From the NCBI GenBank assembly GCA_031277095.1, contig JAISLU010000001.1:1-64000 (forward strand): 64,000 bases of DNA, given 5' to 3'. The stretch's first letter is position 1. Every line of letters begins with the position of its first letter. The notes below the pieces were generated by a model. That model worked only from the letters and a program-made list of their open reading frames with translations, ran no database searches and was not told the DNA's origin. A program made the translations under genes and the position numbers. Of this stretch, positions 16,513-23,629 are shown piece after piece. The stretch comes from Synergistaceae bacterium (GTDB lineage: Bacteria; Synergistota; Synergistia; Synergistales; Aminobacteriaceae).

Positions 16513-16617
16513 TATAGTGAATTAAGATAAAAAGCCTGAAGTTAGAATAGCTAAAAACAAGTCAATTGCTCTATTTAGCGCGTGTAAATTTAACGTTTTT
16601 GAAGTTAAACGACTATA
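16513..16617. mobile_element. MITE-like element, copy 2
   Basis: This 105-bp block is nearly identical to 2504-2610. It starts TATAGT and ends ACTATA, and the ends align as imperfect inverted repeats of about 20 bases. It has no coding capacity. It ends 12 bases from the stop codon of the flavodiiron gene. A TA flank at each end fits the TA target duplication of IS630/Tc1-mariner elements. Confidence 0.7.
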
Positions 16618-16629
16618 CCGTGGCTTTCG

Positions 16630-17832
16630 TCACTTCATCGACGCGATGATAGCGTCGGCGAGGGTCTCCAGCTCCGGTAGCTTGTCCTCGTTCAGGGCGG
16701 AGTTCAGTGTGAGGCGTTCGTCCAAAATGTTGATTTCCTTCAGCTCCTGATCCAGGAAATCGTACATCAAAGTGCCGGACTTGCAGGCCCAGGAGCCGTT
16801 TTCCACGATGGCGAAGGTCCGTTTCTGCAGATTCAGCGCCTTCATGTCCATCAAGTAATTGTGGATCAAAGGGTACATCCCCAGGTTGTAGGTGACGGAG
16901 GCCAGAACCACGTGACTCAGACGGAAGGTCTCGGAGATGAGATAGGAGACGTGGGTCTTGGATACGTCGTACATAACCACGTTGGTCAGGCCCTTTTCTA
17001 CCAGCTTCGCGGCCAGAGCCCCCGCGGCGCTCTCCGTATTGCCGTACATGGAGGCGTAGATGATCATGACCCCCTTTTCTTCGGGTTCGTACCGGCTCCA
17101 TTTGTCGTATTTCTCGATGAAATACCCCAAGTTGGAGCGCCATACGGGACCGTGCAGGGGACAGACGATCTTGATGTCGATTCCGGAGGCTTTTTTCAGC
17201 AACGCCTGGACATGGGGCCCGTATTTGCCCACGATATTGGTGAAGTAACGCCTGGCGTCGTCGATCCAGTCTCGCTGGAAGTCCACTTCGTCGCTGAAAA
17301 GTTTGCCGTCCAGGGCTCCGAAGGAACCGAAAGCGTCCGCCGCGAAAAGAACGCCGTTGGTGGTATCGAAGGTCACCATTGCCTCCGGCCAGTGGACCAT
17401 GGGAGCGGCCACGAAGGCCACCACGTGTTTGCCGAAGGACTTGGTGTCCCCCTCCTTCACCTCTTCGATCCGGTCGTCGATATGGAAACCGAACTGCCTC
17501 ATCATCATGAAGGCCTTTTCCGTGCTGATGACCGTGGCCTTGGGGTAGCGCAGAAGGATCTCCTCGAGGGACGCGGCATGGTCCGGCTCCATGTGGTTGA
17601 TGACCAGGTAATCCAAGGGACGCCCGCCCAGCGCTTTTTCCACGTTGTCCAGGAACTGGCGGCAAACCGCCCAGTCCACCGTGTCGAAGAGTACCGTTTG
17701 CTTGTCCAAAAGCAGGTAGGAGTTGTAGGAAACTCCACGGGGAATGGGATGGATATTCTCGAAGAGCGCGAGACGATGCTCGTTTGCGCCCACCCAGTAA
17801 AGGTCGTCGGTCACTTTCCTAATGCAATACAT
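16630..17832 (-). CDS. fprA: flavodiiron protein (FprA-type oxygen or NO reductase)
   Basis: A 400-residue A-type flavoprotein. The N-terminal beta-lactamase-like domain carries the diiron ligand motif HMEPDH (His80, Glu82, Asp84, His85), and the C-terminal flavodoxin domain begins near residue 255 with the FMN loop YASMYGNTES. Such enzymes reduce O2 to water or NO to N2O in the cytosol of anaerobes, usually taking electrons from rubredoxin. Length and order match the family. The ATG has AAGGAGG upstream. The next gene upstream on the same strand encodes a protein ending in a rubredoxin domain, an unusually direct hint to its donor. A 154-base spacer with hairpins lies between them. No C-terminal rubredoxin is fused to this protein itself. 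Confidence 0.95.
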   Translation of the reverse strand: MYCIRKVTDDLYWVGANEHRLALFENIHPIPRGVSYNSYLLLDKQTVLFDTVDWAVCRQFLDNVEKALGGRPLDYLVINHMEPDHAASLEEILLRYPKATVISTEKAFMMMRQFGFHIDDRIEEVKEGDTKSFGKHVVAFVAAPMVHWPEAMVTFDTTNGVLFAADAFGSFGALDGKLFSDEVDFQRDWIDDARRYFTNIVGKYGPHVQALLKKASGIDIKIVCPLHGPVWRSNLGYFIEKYDKWSRYEPEEKGVMIIYASMYGNTESAAGALAAKLVEKGLTNVVMYDVSKTHVSYLISETFRLSHVVLASVTYNLGMYPLIHNYLMDMKALNLQKRTFAIVENGSWACKSGTLMYDFLDQELKEINILDERLTLNSALNEDKLPELETLADAIIASMK

Positions 17833-17908
17833 GTATTGAATCCTCCTTATGAAATAAAAGGCTCACTGAAATAAAAGGCTTGAAGTTCAACAACTTGGGC
17901 GAAAGCCA

Positions 17909-17959
17909 CGGGGCTCTGCCCCGCGCCCCGCAGGGGACTCGTCCCCTGACCCTTTTTTT
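17909..17959 (+). terminator. double hairpin with T tract, plus orientation
   Basis: CGGGG/CCCCG at 17909-17923 forms one hairpin and the perfect palindrome CAGGGGAC TC GTCCCCTG at 17931-17948 a second, followed by seven T at 17953-17959. As an intrinsic terminator it would work on plus-strand transcripts, yet the genes on both sides are on the minus strand. It may be a dispersed repeat, block antisense transcription, or attenuate the message between the fusion gene and fprA. Confidence 0.55.
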
Positions 17960-17986
17960 CTCGGATTACGCCGTGCCGATGGGGTA

Positions 17987-19888
17987 TCAGACCTCGATAA
18001 ACTGGTCTTTCGCCTCGCCGCACTCGGGGCAGATCCACTCCTCGGGCAGCGCATCGAACAACGTCATGGGGCGAATATCGCTCTCGGGGTCTCCCACGGC
18101 GGGGTCGTACTCGTAACCGCAGCCGCTGCAGACGTAGAGCTTCCAGGATGGAGCCACCTTGGGCGGCTTGGCCCTCTTCATTTTCTTCATGGGAGGCGCG
18201 GGCTGTTTGGGCTGTCCGTTGTCCAACGCGGCGGTGAGCAGCGGCAGGATCTCCATGAGGTCGCCCACGATACCATAGTCGCAGTTTTTGAAAATGGGGG
18301 CGTTGGGGTTGTTGTTGATGGCCACGACGGTGGTGGCGTCTTTGATGCCTTTCAGATGCTGGCCCGCTCCGGAGATGCCGCAGGCGATGTACAGGTTGCC
18401 GGTGAACTTCTGGCCGGACATTCCCACGTAGCGGTTGAGGGGCACGTACTGCAGGGTCTCGGCCACGGGGCGGGAGGATCCCAGAGCCGCGCCCGCCTGA
18501 ATGGCAAGGGCCCTCACCAGCTCCATGTTCTTTTTGTCGCCGATGCCTTTGCCTGCGCTGACCACCCGCTCCGCCTGAACGATCGGGGTGTCGATGTCGA
18601 TGCCCACGGTGAAGTCGTAGCCGTCTGTCTTCAGGGACTCCACCAGCGCGGCCACCCGTTCCTTGGCGCTCCCGTCTTTCAGGATCATCTTCTTGCGCGG
18701 AGCGGTTTCCGGCCGTTTCTTTCCGACGGTCTCTGCCTCCTTCGGCATCTTGCCGATGATGTGAGAGGCGATAACCACCCGCTGAATCTCGTTGGTGCCC
18801 TCGTAGATAGTGCAAATTTTGGCGTCCCGGTAGGCGCGCTCCACCTCCATGCCCTTCAGGTAGCCGGTTCCGCCGAAAATCTGGAGGGCGTCGTTGACGA
18901 TCTCCAAGCCCACGTCGGAGGCGTACTGCTTGGCCATAGCGGATTCCATGCCGTAGGGTTCGTGGTGTTCCTTCAGCTCGGCGGAGCTGTAAATCAGCAA
19001 ACGGGCCGCCCGGAGCTTGGTGGCCATGTCGGCCAGCTTGAAGGCGATAATCTGCTGATGACAGATGGGTTTGCCAAACTGAATCCGCTCCTTGGAGTAC
19101 TCCAGGGCGCTTTCATAGGCTCCTTGAGCGATGCCCAGCGCCTGAGCGGCGATCCCGATTCGGCCTCCGTCCAAGGTGGACATGGCAATTTTGAAGCCCT
19201 GGCCCTCCTTGCCCAGCAAATTTTCTTTGGGAACCTTTACATTGTTGAAAATGAGTTCGGCGGTGGAGGAGGAGCGAATGCCCAGTTTGTCGTAATGGTC
19301 GCCGAAGGTGAAACCCTCCCAGCCGTTCTCCACGATGAACGCGCTGATGCCCCGCGTGCCGATGTCCGGGGTGGTGACGGCGAACACCACGTAAGTGCTG
19401 GCTTTAGGGGCGTTGGTGATGAATATCTTTCCTCCGTTCAGGATGTAGTGGTCGCCCTCCAGGACGGCGGTGGTTTCGGTGCCTCCCGCGTCGCTGCCCG
19501 CGTTGGGTTCCGTAAGGCCGAACGCGCCCAGCTTCTCTCCCTTCACCAGGGGAATCAGATACTTTTGTTTCTGCTCCTCCGTGCCGTAGGCGAAGATGGG
19601 CCACGTCCCCAGCGATACGTGAGCGGAAAGAATAACGCCGGTTCCGCCGTCCACCCGGGCCAGTTCCTCTACGGCGATGGCGTAGCTGAGTATATCCAGC
19701 CCCGCTCCGCCGTATTCTTTAGGAAAAGGAATGCCCATCAGCCCCATCTGGCCAAACTTCCGAATGGCGTCGTCGGGGAATCCGTTCTCCTTGTCCATGA
19801 GAAACGCCAGAGGTTTGACCTCCGTCTCCGCGAACTCACGCACTCTTGCCCTCAGTGCCTCGTGTTCTTCCGTCGTCTTGAAAGACAT
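17987..19888 (-). CDS. acyl-CoA dehydrogenase / ETF-alpha FAD domain / rubredoxin fusion
   Basis: A 633-residue three-part protein. Residues 1-382 are a short-chain-type acyl-CoA dehydrogenase with [12 protein letters not shown] and the catalytic Glu363 in [10 protein letters not shown]. Residues about 430-555 match the FAD-binding C-terminal domain of ETF alpha ([39 protein letters not shown]); the ETF alpha N-terminal domain and all of ETF beta are missing. After a Lys/Pro linker, 583-633 are a rubredoxin with Cys587, Cys590, Cys620 and Cys623. I set the start at the ATG at 19888, with GAGGAGGT 7 bases ahead; a much longer open frame upstream has no good site. It would oxidise acyl-CoA and pass electrons internally through two flavins to rubredoxin, whose usual acceptor, a flavodiiron protein, is encoded next. 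Confidence 0.92.
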   Translation of the reverse strand: MSFKTTEEHEALRARVREFAETEVKPLAFLMDKENGFPDDAIRKFGQMGLMGIPFPKEYGGAGLDILSYAIAVEELARVDGGTGVILSAHVSLGTWPIFAYGTEEQKQKYLIPLVKGEKLGAFGLTEPNAGSDAGGTETTAVLEGDHYILNGGKIFITNAPKASTYVVFAVTTPDIGTRGISAFIVENGWEGFTFGDHYDKLGIRSSSTAELIFNNVKVPKENLLGKEGQGFKIAMSTLDGGRIGIAAQALGIAQGAYESALEYSKERIQFGKPICHQQIIAFKLADMATKLRAARLLIYSSAELKEHHEPYGMESAMAKQYASDVGLEIVNDALQIFGGTGYLKGMEVERAYRDAKICTIYEGTNEIQRVVIASHIIGKMPKEAETVGKKRPETAPRKKMILKDGSAKERVAALVESLKTDGYDFTVGIDIDTPIVQAERVVSAGKGIGDKKNMELVRALAIQAGAALGSSRPVAETLQYVPLNRYVGMSGQKFTGNLYIACGISGAGQHLKGIKDATTVVAINNNPNAPIFKNCDYGIVGDLMEILPLLTAALDNGQPKQPAPPMKKMKRAKPPKVAPSWKLYVCSGCGYEYDPAVGDPESDIRPMTLFDALPEEWICPECGEAKDQFIEV

Positions 19889-20183
19889 AACACCGACCTC
19901 CTCTTTTAATTTCAAGCCCGGAGAGGCAGAGCCCTTTCGGCTCTTCTCATCGCTGTCCCCTCCGAGGCCCCCTCGTTCTTCTCGTTCTCGCTCATGAACT
20001 TCCTGCCGGCCGCTCATAAAACGACTCCATCCCCCGCGCAACAGCAGCACTCGAACCATCCCTTTCTGCCGATTGCCTCCGTCCTTCGATGTTTTAGATA
20101 ATGTTTTAGATAGAGACACTCCGTTCTACAAATCAAAAAGCACCCTCTCCCGACCATCTCCTTTGCCTTTGTTTCAGGCGCTC

Positions 20184-20609
20184 TCAGTTGTCGTCATGCC
20201 CATTATTGCCGAACAGTATCCGCCGCAAACTACGCTTGCGCAGCTCGGTATCCAAAACCTCCTGAATTTGCTGCAACTGCCCGTGAACCATGCAATTGGA
20301 GGCGTTGTCCTTTCGCCAGATACACTGAAAACCCGGCTGCATACAGGCGCCCACCAAACGATCCGCCTTCATGGCCTCTATCAGGTCGTAAAGACTGGTC
20401 TTCTCCAAATCTGCGGTTAAGCGGCAACCGCCCTCCACCCCTCTCGCGATACGCACGAACCCGGCTTGTTCCATTTTCTTGAGGATTTTGTAAACAAATT
20501 GCTGCGGAAGCATTTCCCGTTTGCACACGTCGCCTACCGTGGCCTGTTCTCCGTCCGACAAGGCGCGCAAAATTCGCAGCGCATAGTCTGTCTCACGTGT
20601 GATCAACAT
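20184..20609 (-). CDS. Rrf2-family regulator with putative Fe-S cysteines
   Basis: A 141-residue regulator starting at MLITRETDYALRIL, the hallmark Rrf2/IscR N terminus. The winged helix spans about 1-80 (recognition region LPQQFVYKILKKMEQAGFV). Three cysteines near 94-120 (GACMQ, FQCIW, SNCMV) have spacing close to that of cluster-binding IscR and NsrR, so it may sense O2, NO or iron-sulphur status. Earlier in-frame codons exist but the family start is clear. It is encoded directly upstream of the dehydrogenase-rubredoxin fusion and fprA on the same strand, 295 bases away, and is a strong candidate to control them. A promoter with an overlapping dyad precedes it. Confidence 0.9.
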   Translation of the reverse strand: MLITRETDYALRILRALSDGEQATVGDVCKREMLPQQFVYKILKKMEQAGFVRIARGVEGGCRLTADLEKTSLYDLIEAMKADRLVGACMQPGFQCIWRKDNASNCMVHGQLQQIQEVLDTELRKRSLRRILFGNNGHDDN

Positions 20610-20660
20610 CTCGGCTCTCGATTCCTCTGTCCAAAAAATTTTATAAGCGGCGTGGTCAAG

Positions 20661-20692
20661 TCCATAATATAATTCTGGACATATCATGTCAA
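20661..20692 (-). promoter_or_regulatory. sigma-70 promoter with overlapping dyad for the Rrf2 gene
   Basis: On the minus strand TTGACA (20692-20687), 17 bases, then TATTAT (20669-20664). The imperfect palindrome TCCAGAATTATATTATGGA (20679-20661) covers the spacer end and the -10, a typical place for autorepression by an Rrf2 protein. The predicted leader to the ATG is about 50 bases. Confidence 0.65.
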
Positions 20693-20776
20693 GTATTAAA
20701 CTGAAATGAAATCAGGTATCGACCCTATGGGCCCTATGGCCGACCAAGCTCGACCCGAAGAAAGTGTTGTTACCCT

Positions 20777-21049
20777 TTAGGGCCGTTTATGGGCATTACT
20801 GACATGAAAATCCGTGATCAGACGTTGTTTTGCCGCGCGGGTCATTTTTTTGATCGCCCGTTCTCGGCTCATGGCCTCGTTTTGGGAGGCAAACTCCTCG
20901 CAGTGTACCAGTTTCACAGGGAGCCGGGCCCGGGTGTAACGGCTGCCTTTGCCTTCGTTGTGAACCTTCATCCTGTTTTCCAGGTCCTTCGTCCATCCTG
21001 TGTAAAACGTGTCGTCGCGACAGCGGACGATATAAACATAACAGCACAT
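20777..21049 (-). CDS. GIY-YIG nuclease superfamily protein
   Basis: A 90-residue single-domain protein. The motif is YVYIVRCRDDTFYTGWT, a GIY-YIG variant, followed by the conserved Arg and Glu regions (LENRMKVHNEGKG and NEAMSRERAIKKM). It corresponds to the YhbQ/UPF0213-type small GIY-YIG proteins with the usual length. Such proteins are thought to act on damaged or structured DNA, but the role of the stand-alone family is not settled. It begins 10 bases after the end of mntP on the same strand, so it is likely cotranscribed. Confidence 0.88.
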   Translation of the reverse strand: MCCYVYIVRCRDDTFYTGWTKDLENRMKVHNEGKGSRYTRARLPVKLVHCEEFASQNEAMSRERAIKKMTRAAKQRLITDFHVSNAHKRP

Positions 21050-21059
21050 TCTGCTGGTC

Positions 21060-21620
21060 TCAGCTCCAGAGATGCGTCCTCAGAATGTTGAGACCGATCG
21101 AGCATAGAAGCGCCCCTCCTACCAGTTCCGCGCGTTTGCCCAGCTTGCAGCCCGCCAACCGGCCGACCTGCACTCCGGCGAAACAGAGGGCTCCGGTGGC
21201 CAGCCCGGCGACGACGGCCAGCCAGGAAACGGGCTTATCCACCATTGCGAAACTTGCCCCCACGGCCAGTGCATCGATAGAGGTCGCTAAAGCCAAGTAA
21301 AGAAGCGTCGCCACGGACATGGGGGCGGAATCACGAACCTCCTCAGGCGAGAAGGAACTGCGGATCATGTTTCCCCCCACCAGGGCCAGGAGCCCGAAAG
21401 CCGCCCAATGGTCGAAAGAAGCGATGTATTCCAGACTGTAAGTTCCCAGGAACCACCCGGCAAAGGGCATGAAAAACTGGAAAGCCCCGCAGGCCGCGCC
21501 CACGCGAAATGCTGTGCGATAAGTGTCCCCCACCGCACAGGCTCCTATACAAAGCGCCACGGCAAACGCGTCCATCGACAAGGACAACGCGGAGACGACA
21601 GATTCCCAGACAAACGTCAC
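21060..21620 (-). CDS. mntP: MntP-type manganese efflux pump
   Basis: A 186-residue inner-membrane protein with six hydrophobic segments and two copies of the MntP signature, LSMDAFAVALCIG near the start and ATSIDALAVGASFA in the middle, whose aspartates are needed for Mn(II) export. I start it at the GTG at 21620, which has GAGGGG 9 bases upstream and gives the usual family length; an upstream ATG at 21647 would add nine residues. No yybP-ykoY-like riboswitch could be made out in the 100 bases ahead. Confidence 0.88.
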   Translation of the reverse strand: MTFVWESVVSALSLSMDAFAVALCIGACAVGDTYRTAFRVGAACGAFQFFMPFAGWFLGTYSLEYIASFDHWAAFGLLALVGGNMIRSSFSPEEVRDSAPMSVATLLYLALATSIDALAVGASFAMVDKPVSWLAVVAGLATGALCFAGVQVGRLAGCKLGKRAELVGGALLCSIGLNILRTHLWS

Positions 21621-21720
21621 TCGACACGACCCCTCTTCGTTCGGCAAAGTTCGGCAAAAACGCGCTTTTTACGCCAACCCCCAACATGGGCTTCAGCGCC
21701 AGCCTGGTCATCATAACTCA

Positions 21721-23283
21721 TCACAGCAGAGAGGACCAGAGCCTTCCTACGGCGCTCTGAAGTTTTTGATGGAAAGGACGGGCGTGGCGCTTGCCCAGAG
21801 TTTCCTCCTCGCATTTTTCCAGGTCGTCCAGAAACGCCCGCTCGAATTTTTCCGCCACGTCACAAGACCGAATGAAGGCTTGGACCTCGTAGTTGATTTC
21901 CAGGCTGCGCAGGTCCAGGTTTGTCGTTCCGACGGAGACGATGGAGCCGTCCATGACCGCCGTTTTTGCGTGAATGAACCCGTCCCGGTAACTGAAGATC
22001 CGCACGCCGTTCTGCAGGAGTTGGTCCACGTTGAATTGCGAGGCCCAGAACACCAGGGTGTGGTCCGCCTTTGACGGGATGATGATCCGAACATCCACAC
22101 CGCTTTTCGCCGCGACGGAGAGGGCCGCCGAAATAACGGCTCCCGGCACCAGATAGGGGGTCGTGATCCATATTCGCTTCTGGGCCGAGGCGATCATGTA
22201 AAAATATCCGTCCGCGATAGCTCGGAAGTCTCTGCCGGGTCCGCTGGTGGCGATCGTGAGAGGCGTGTCCTCCATCTCCCCGGGCGGAGCGTAGGAGAAC
22301 CTGCGGTAATCCATATATTTCGAGGTACACTGACCCCAGTGGAACAGGAACGCGCGGTTCAATTCCGCCACGGCCTCTCCCGTAATCTGGATGTGAGTGT
22401 CGCGCCAATTGCCCATTTGAGGGTCCTTGCCCATGTACATGTCCCCGATGTTCAGCCCCCCCACAAAACCGACCCGCCCGTCGGCCACCACGATTTTACG
22501 ATGGTCCCGGTGATTGACGCTGCTGCGGAACCGAGCGAAAGCCGTGGGCATGAAGGGGTGGATCTCCACGCCGGCGTCCCGAAGTTCTTTGAGAAAGCCG
22601 CGCCCCACGTGCCAGCTCCCCACCGCGTCGTAAAGCACCCGGACCTTCACGCCGGACCTCGACCGGGCGATCAGAAGGTTCTTGATCTGCGTTCCCAGTT
22701 CGTCCGAGGCGAAGGAAAAATATTCCATATGAATGTAGTCGGTCGCGTTGTAAAGGGCTTTTTCGATGGCGCGGAAGGTGCGTTCGCCGTTCAGGAGAAC
22801 TTCCACGTCGTTGCGAGCCGTGGGAAGCGCGTTACAGGAGACCGCCAGAAGATGTTCGAGGCTCGGGGACGCGGAGGGCAGCGCCGAGGGATGATCGCCC
22901 GACCGGCGCCGGGAAGTTCTGCGGACCCGCCAGCGGTGCGAGGCGTTTCGCAGGTTGGGCCCGATGATGACGTAGGCGGCCAGTCCGACAAAGGGGAAAA
23001 GCAAGAGCGTTCCGAGCCAAATGATCGCGCGGTCGGGGTTTTGCTCCTCCAGGAACACCGCCAAGGCGGCGATGAGGGCGTGAAACCCCAGAATCCAATA
23101 GATATAGCGTTTGAGCATGTTCCGGAGCGCGTAGATATGTCTCCACAGCTCCCGGGAAAGAGACGGTCCGCCGTCGTCCCAGACGATGGGAGACGTTTCG
23201 AGTCCGGCGAGAAACTGCACCGCCAACAGCAGAAACACCAGCGAAAAAGACATCAACAAAAGCGTTTTCAAAGAAACGCGCAC
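21721..23283 (-). CDS. cls: cardiolipin synthase (PLD superfamily)
   Basis: A 520-residue phospholipase-D-type cardiolipin synthase. Two N-terminal membrane segments (about 5-25 and 58-100) anchor it to the inner membrane. The two HKD-type motifs are HRDHRKIVVADGRVGFVGG and HAKTAVMDGSIVSVGTTNLD, each with the His-Lys pair that attacks the phosphodiester. It joins two phosphatidylglycerols to cardiolipin plus glycerol. I choose the GTG at 23283 because GGGAGG lies 8 bases upstream; the longer frame to 23391 starts with a repeat-derived SEFEGSEFEL sequence that mirrors a short tandem duplication in the DNA and is probably not translated. Confidence 0.92.
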   Translation of the reverse strand: MRVSLKTLLLMSFSLVFLLLAVQFLAGLETSPIVWDDGGPSLSRELWRHIYALRNMLKRYIYWILGFHALIAALAVFLEEQNPDRAIIWLGTLLLFPFVGLAAYVIIGPNLRNASHRWRVRRTSRRRSGDHPSALPSASPSLEHLLAVSCNALPTARNDVEVLLNGERTFRAIEKALYNATDYIHMEYFSFASDELGTQIKNLLIARSRSGVKVRVLYDAVGSWHVGRGFLKELRDAGVEIHPFMPTAFARFRSSVNHRDHRKIVVADGRVGFVGGLNIGDMYMGKDPQMGNWRDTHIQITGEAVAELNRAFLFHWGQCTSKYMDYRRFSYAPPGEMEDTPLTIATSGPGRDFRAIADGYFYMIASAQKRIWITTPYLVPGAVISAALSVAAKSGVDVRIIIPSKADHTLVFWASQFNVDQLLQNGVRIFSYRDGFIHAKTAVMDGSIVSVGTTNLDLRSLEINYEVQAFIRSCDVAEKFERAFLDDLEKCEEETLGKRHARPFHQKLQSAVGRLWSSLL

Positions 23284-23629
23284 ACCCTCGACCTCCCTTC
23301 GTGGTAAACGTAATTCAAACTCAGATCCCTCAAACTCAGACCCCCTCGTGATTGTGATCGCAAAGACAAACGTCGAAGTTTTAGATTGCATTATAGACGA
23401 CCTGAAGGCGGAGATCTGCCGTCTACCCCAGAGTCGGCCGGAAAACCGATAAGAACCGATAAGAATCGAGCAATCGAGGGAACGGCGATTTTTGGGGGAG
23501 AGCTGTGGGCCTCAACCTGGCAAATAACCCATGTTTGTGCTTTAATAATCCCGGCAGCGGCGCAGCCGGAGATTTTCGCATATATAGACATTTTTTATAT
23601 AAATATTTTGGGCCTCTGGAGGGATTGCA

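Noticed and set aside
18356-19909. 517-residue plus-strand frame opposite the dehydrogenase fusion
   Set aside because: It is His/Gly/Val-rich antisense of a well-supported gene and has no motif.
19889-20119. N-terminal extension of the acyl-CoA dehydrogenase fusion
   Set aside because: The added 77 residues are Arg/Glu-rich, unlike the family N terminus, and the ATG at 19888 has a strong ribosome site.
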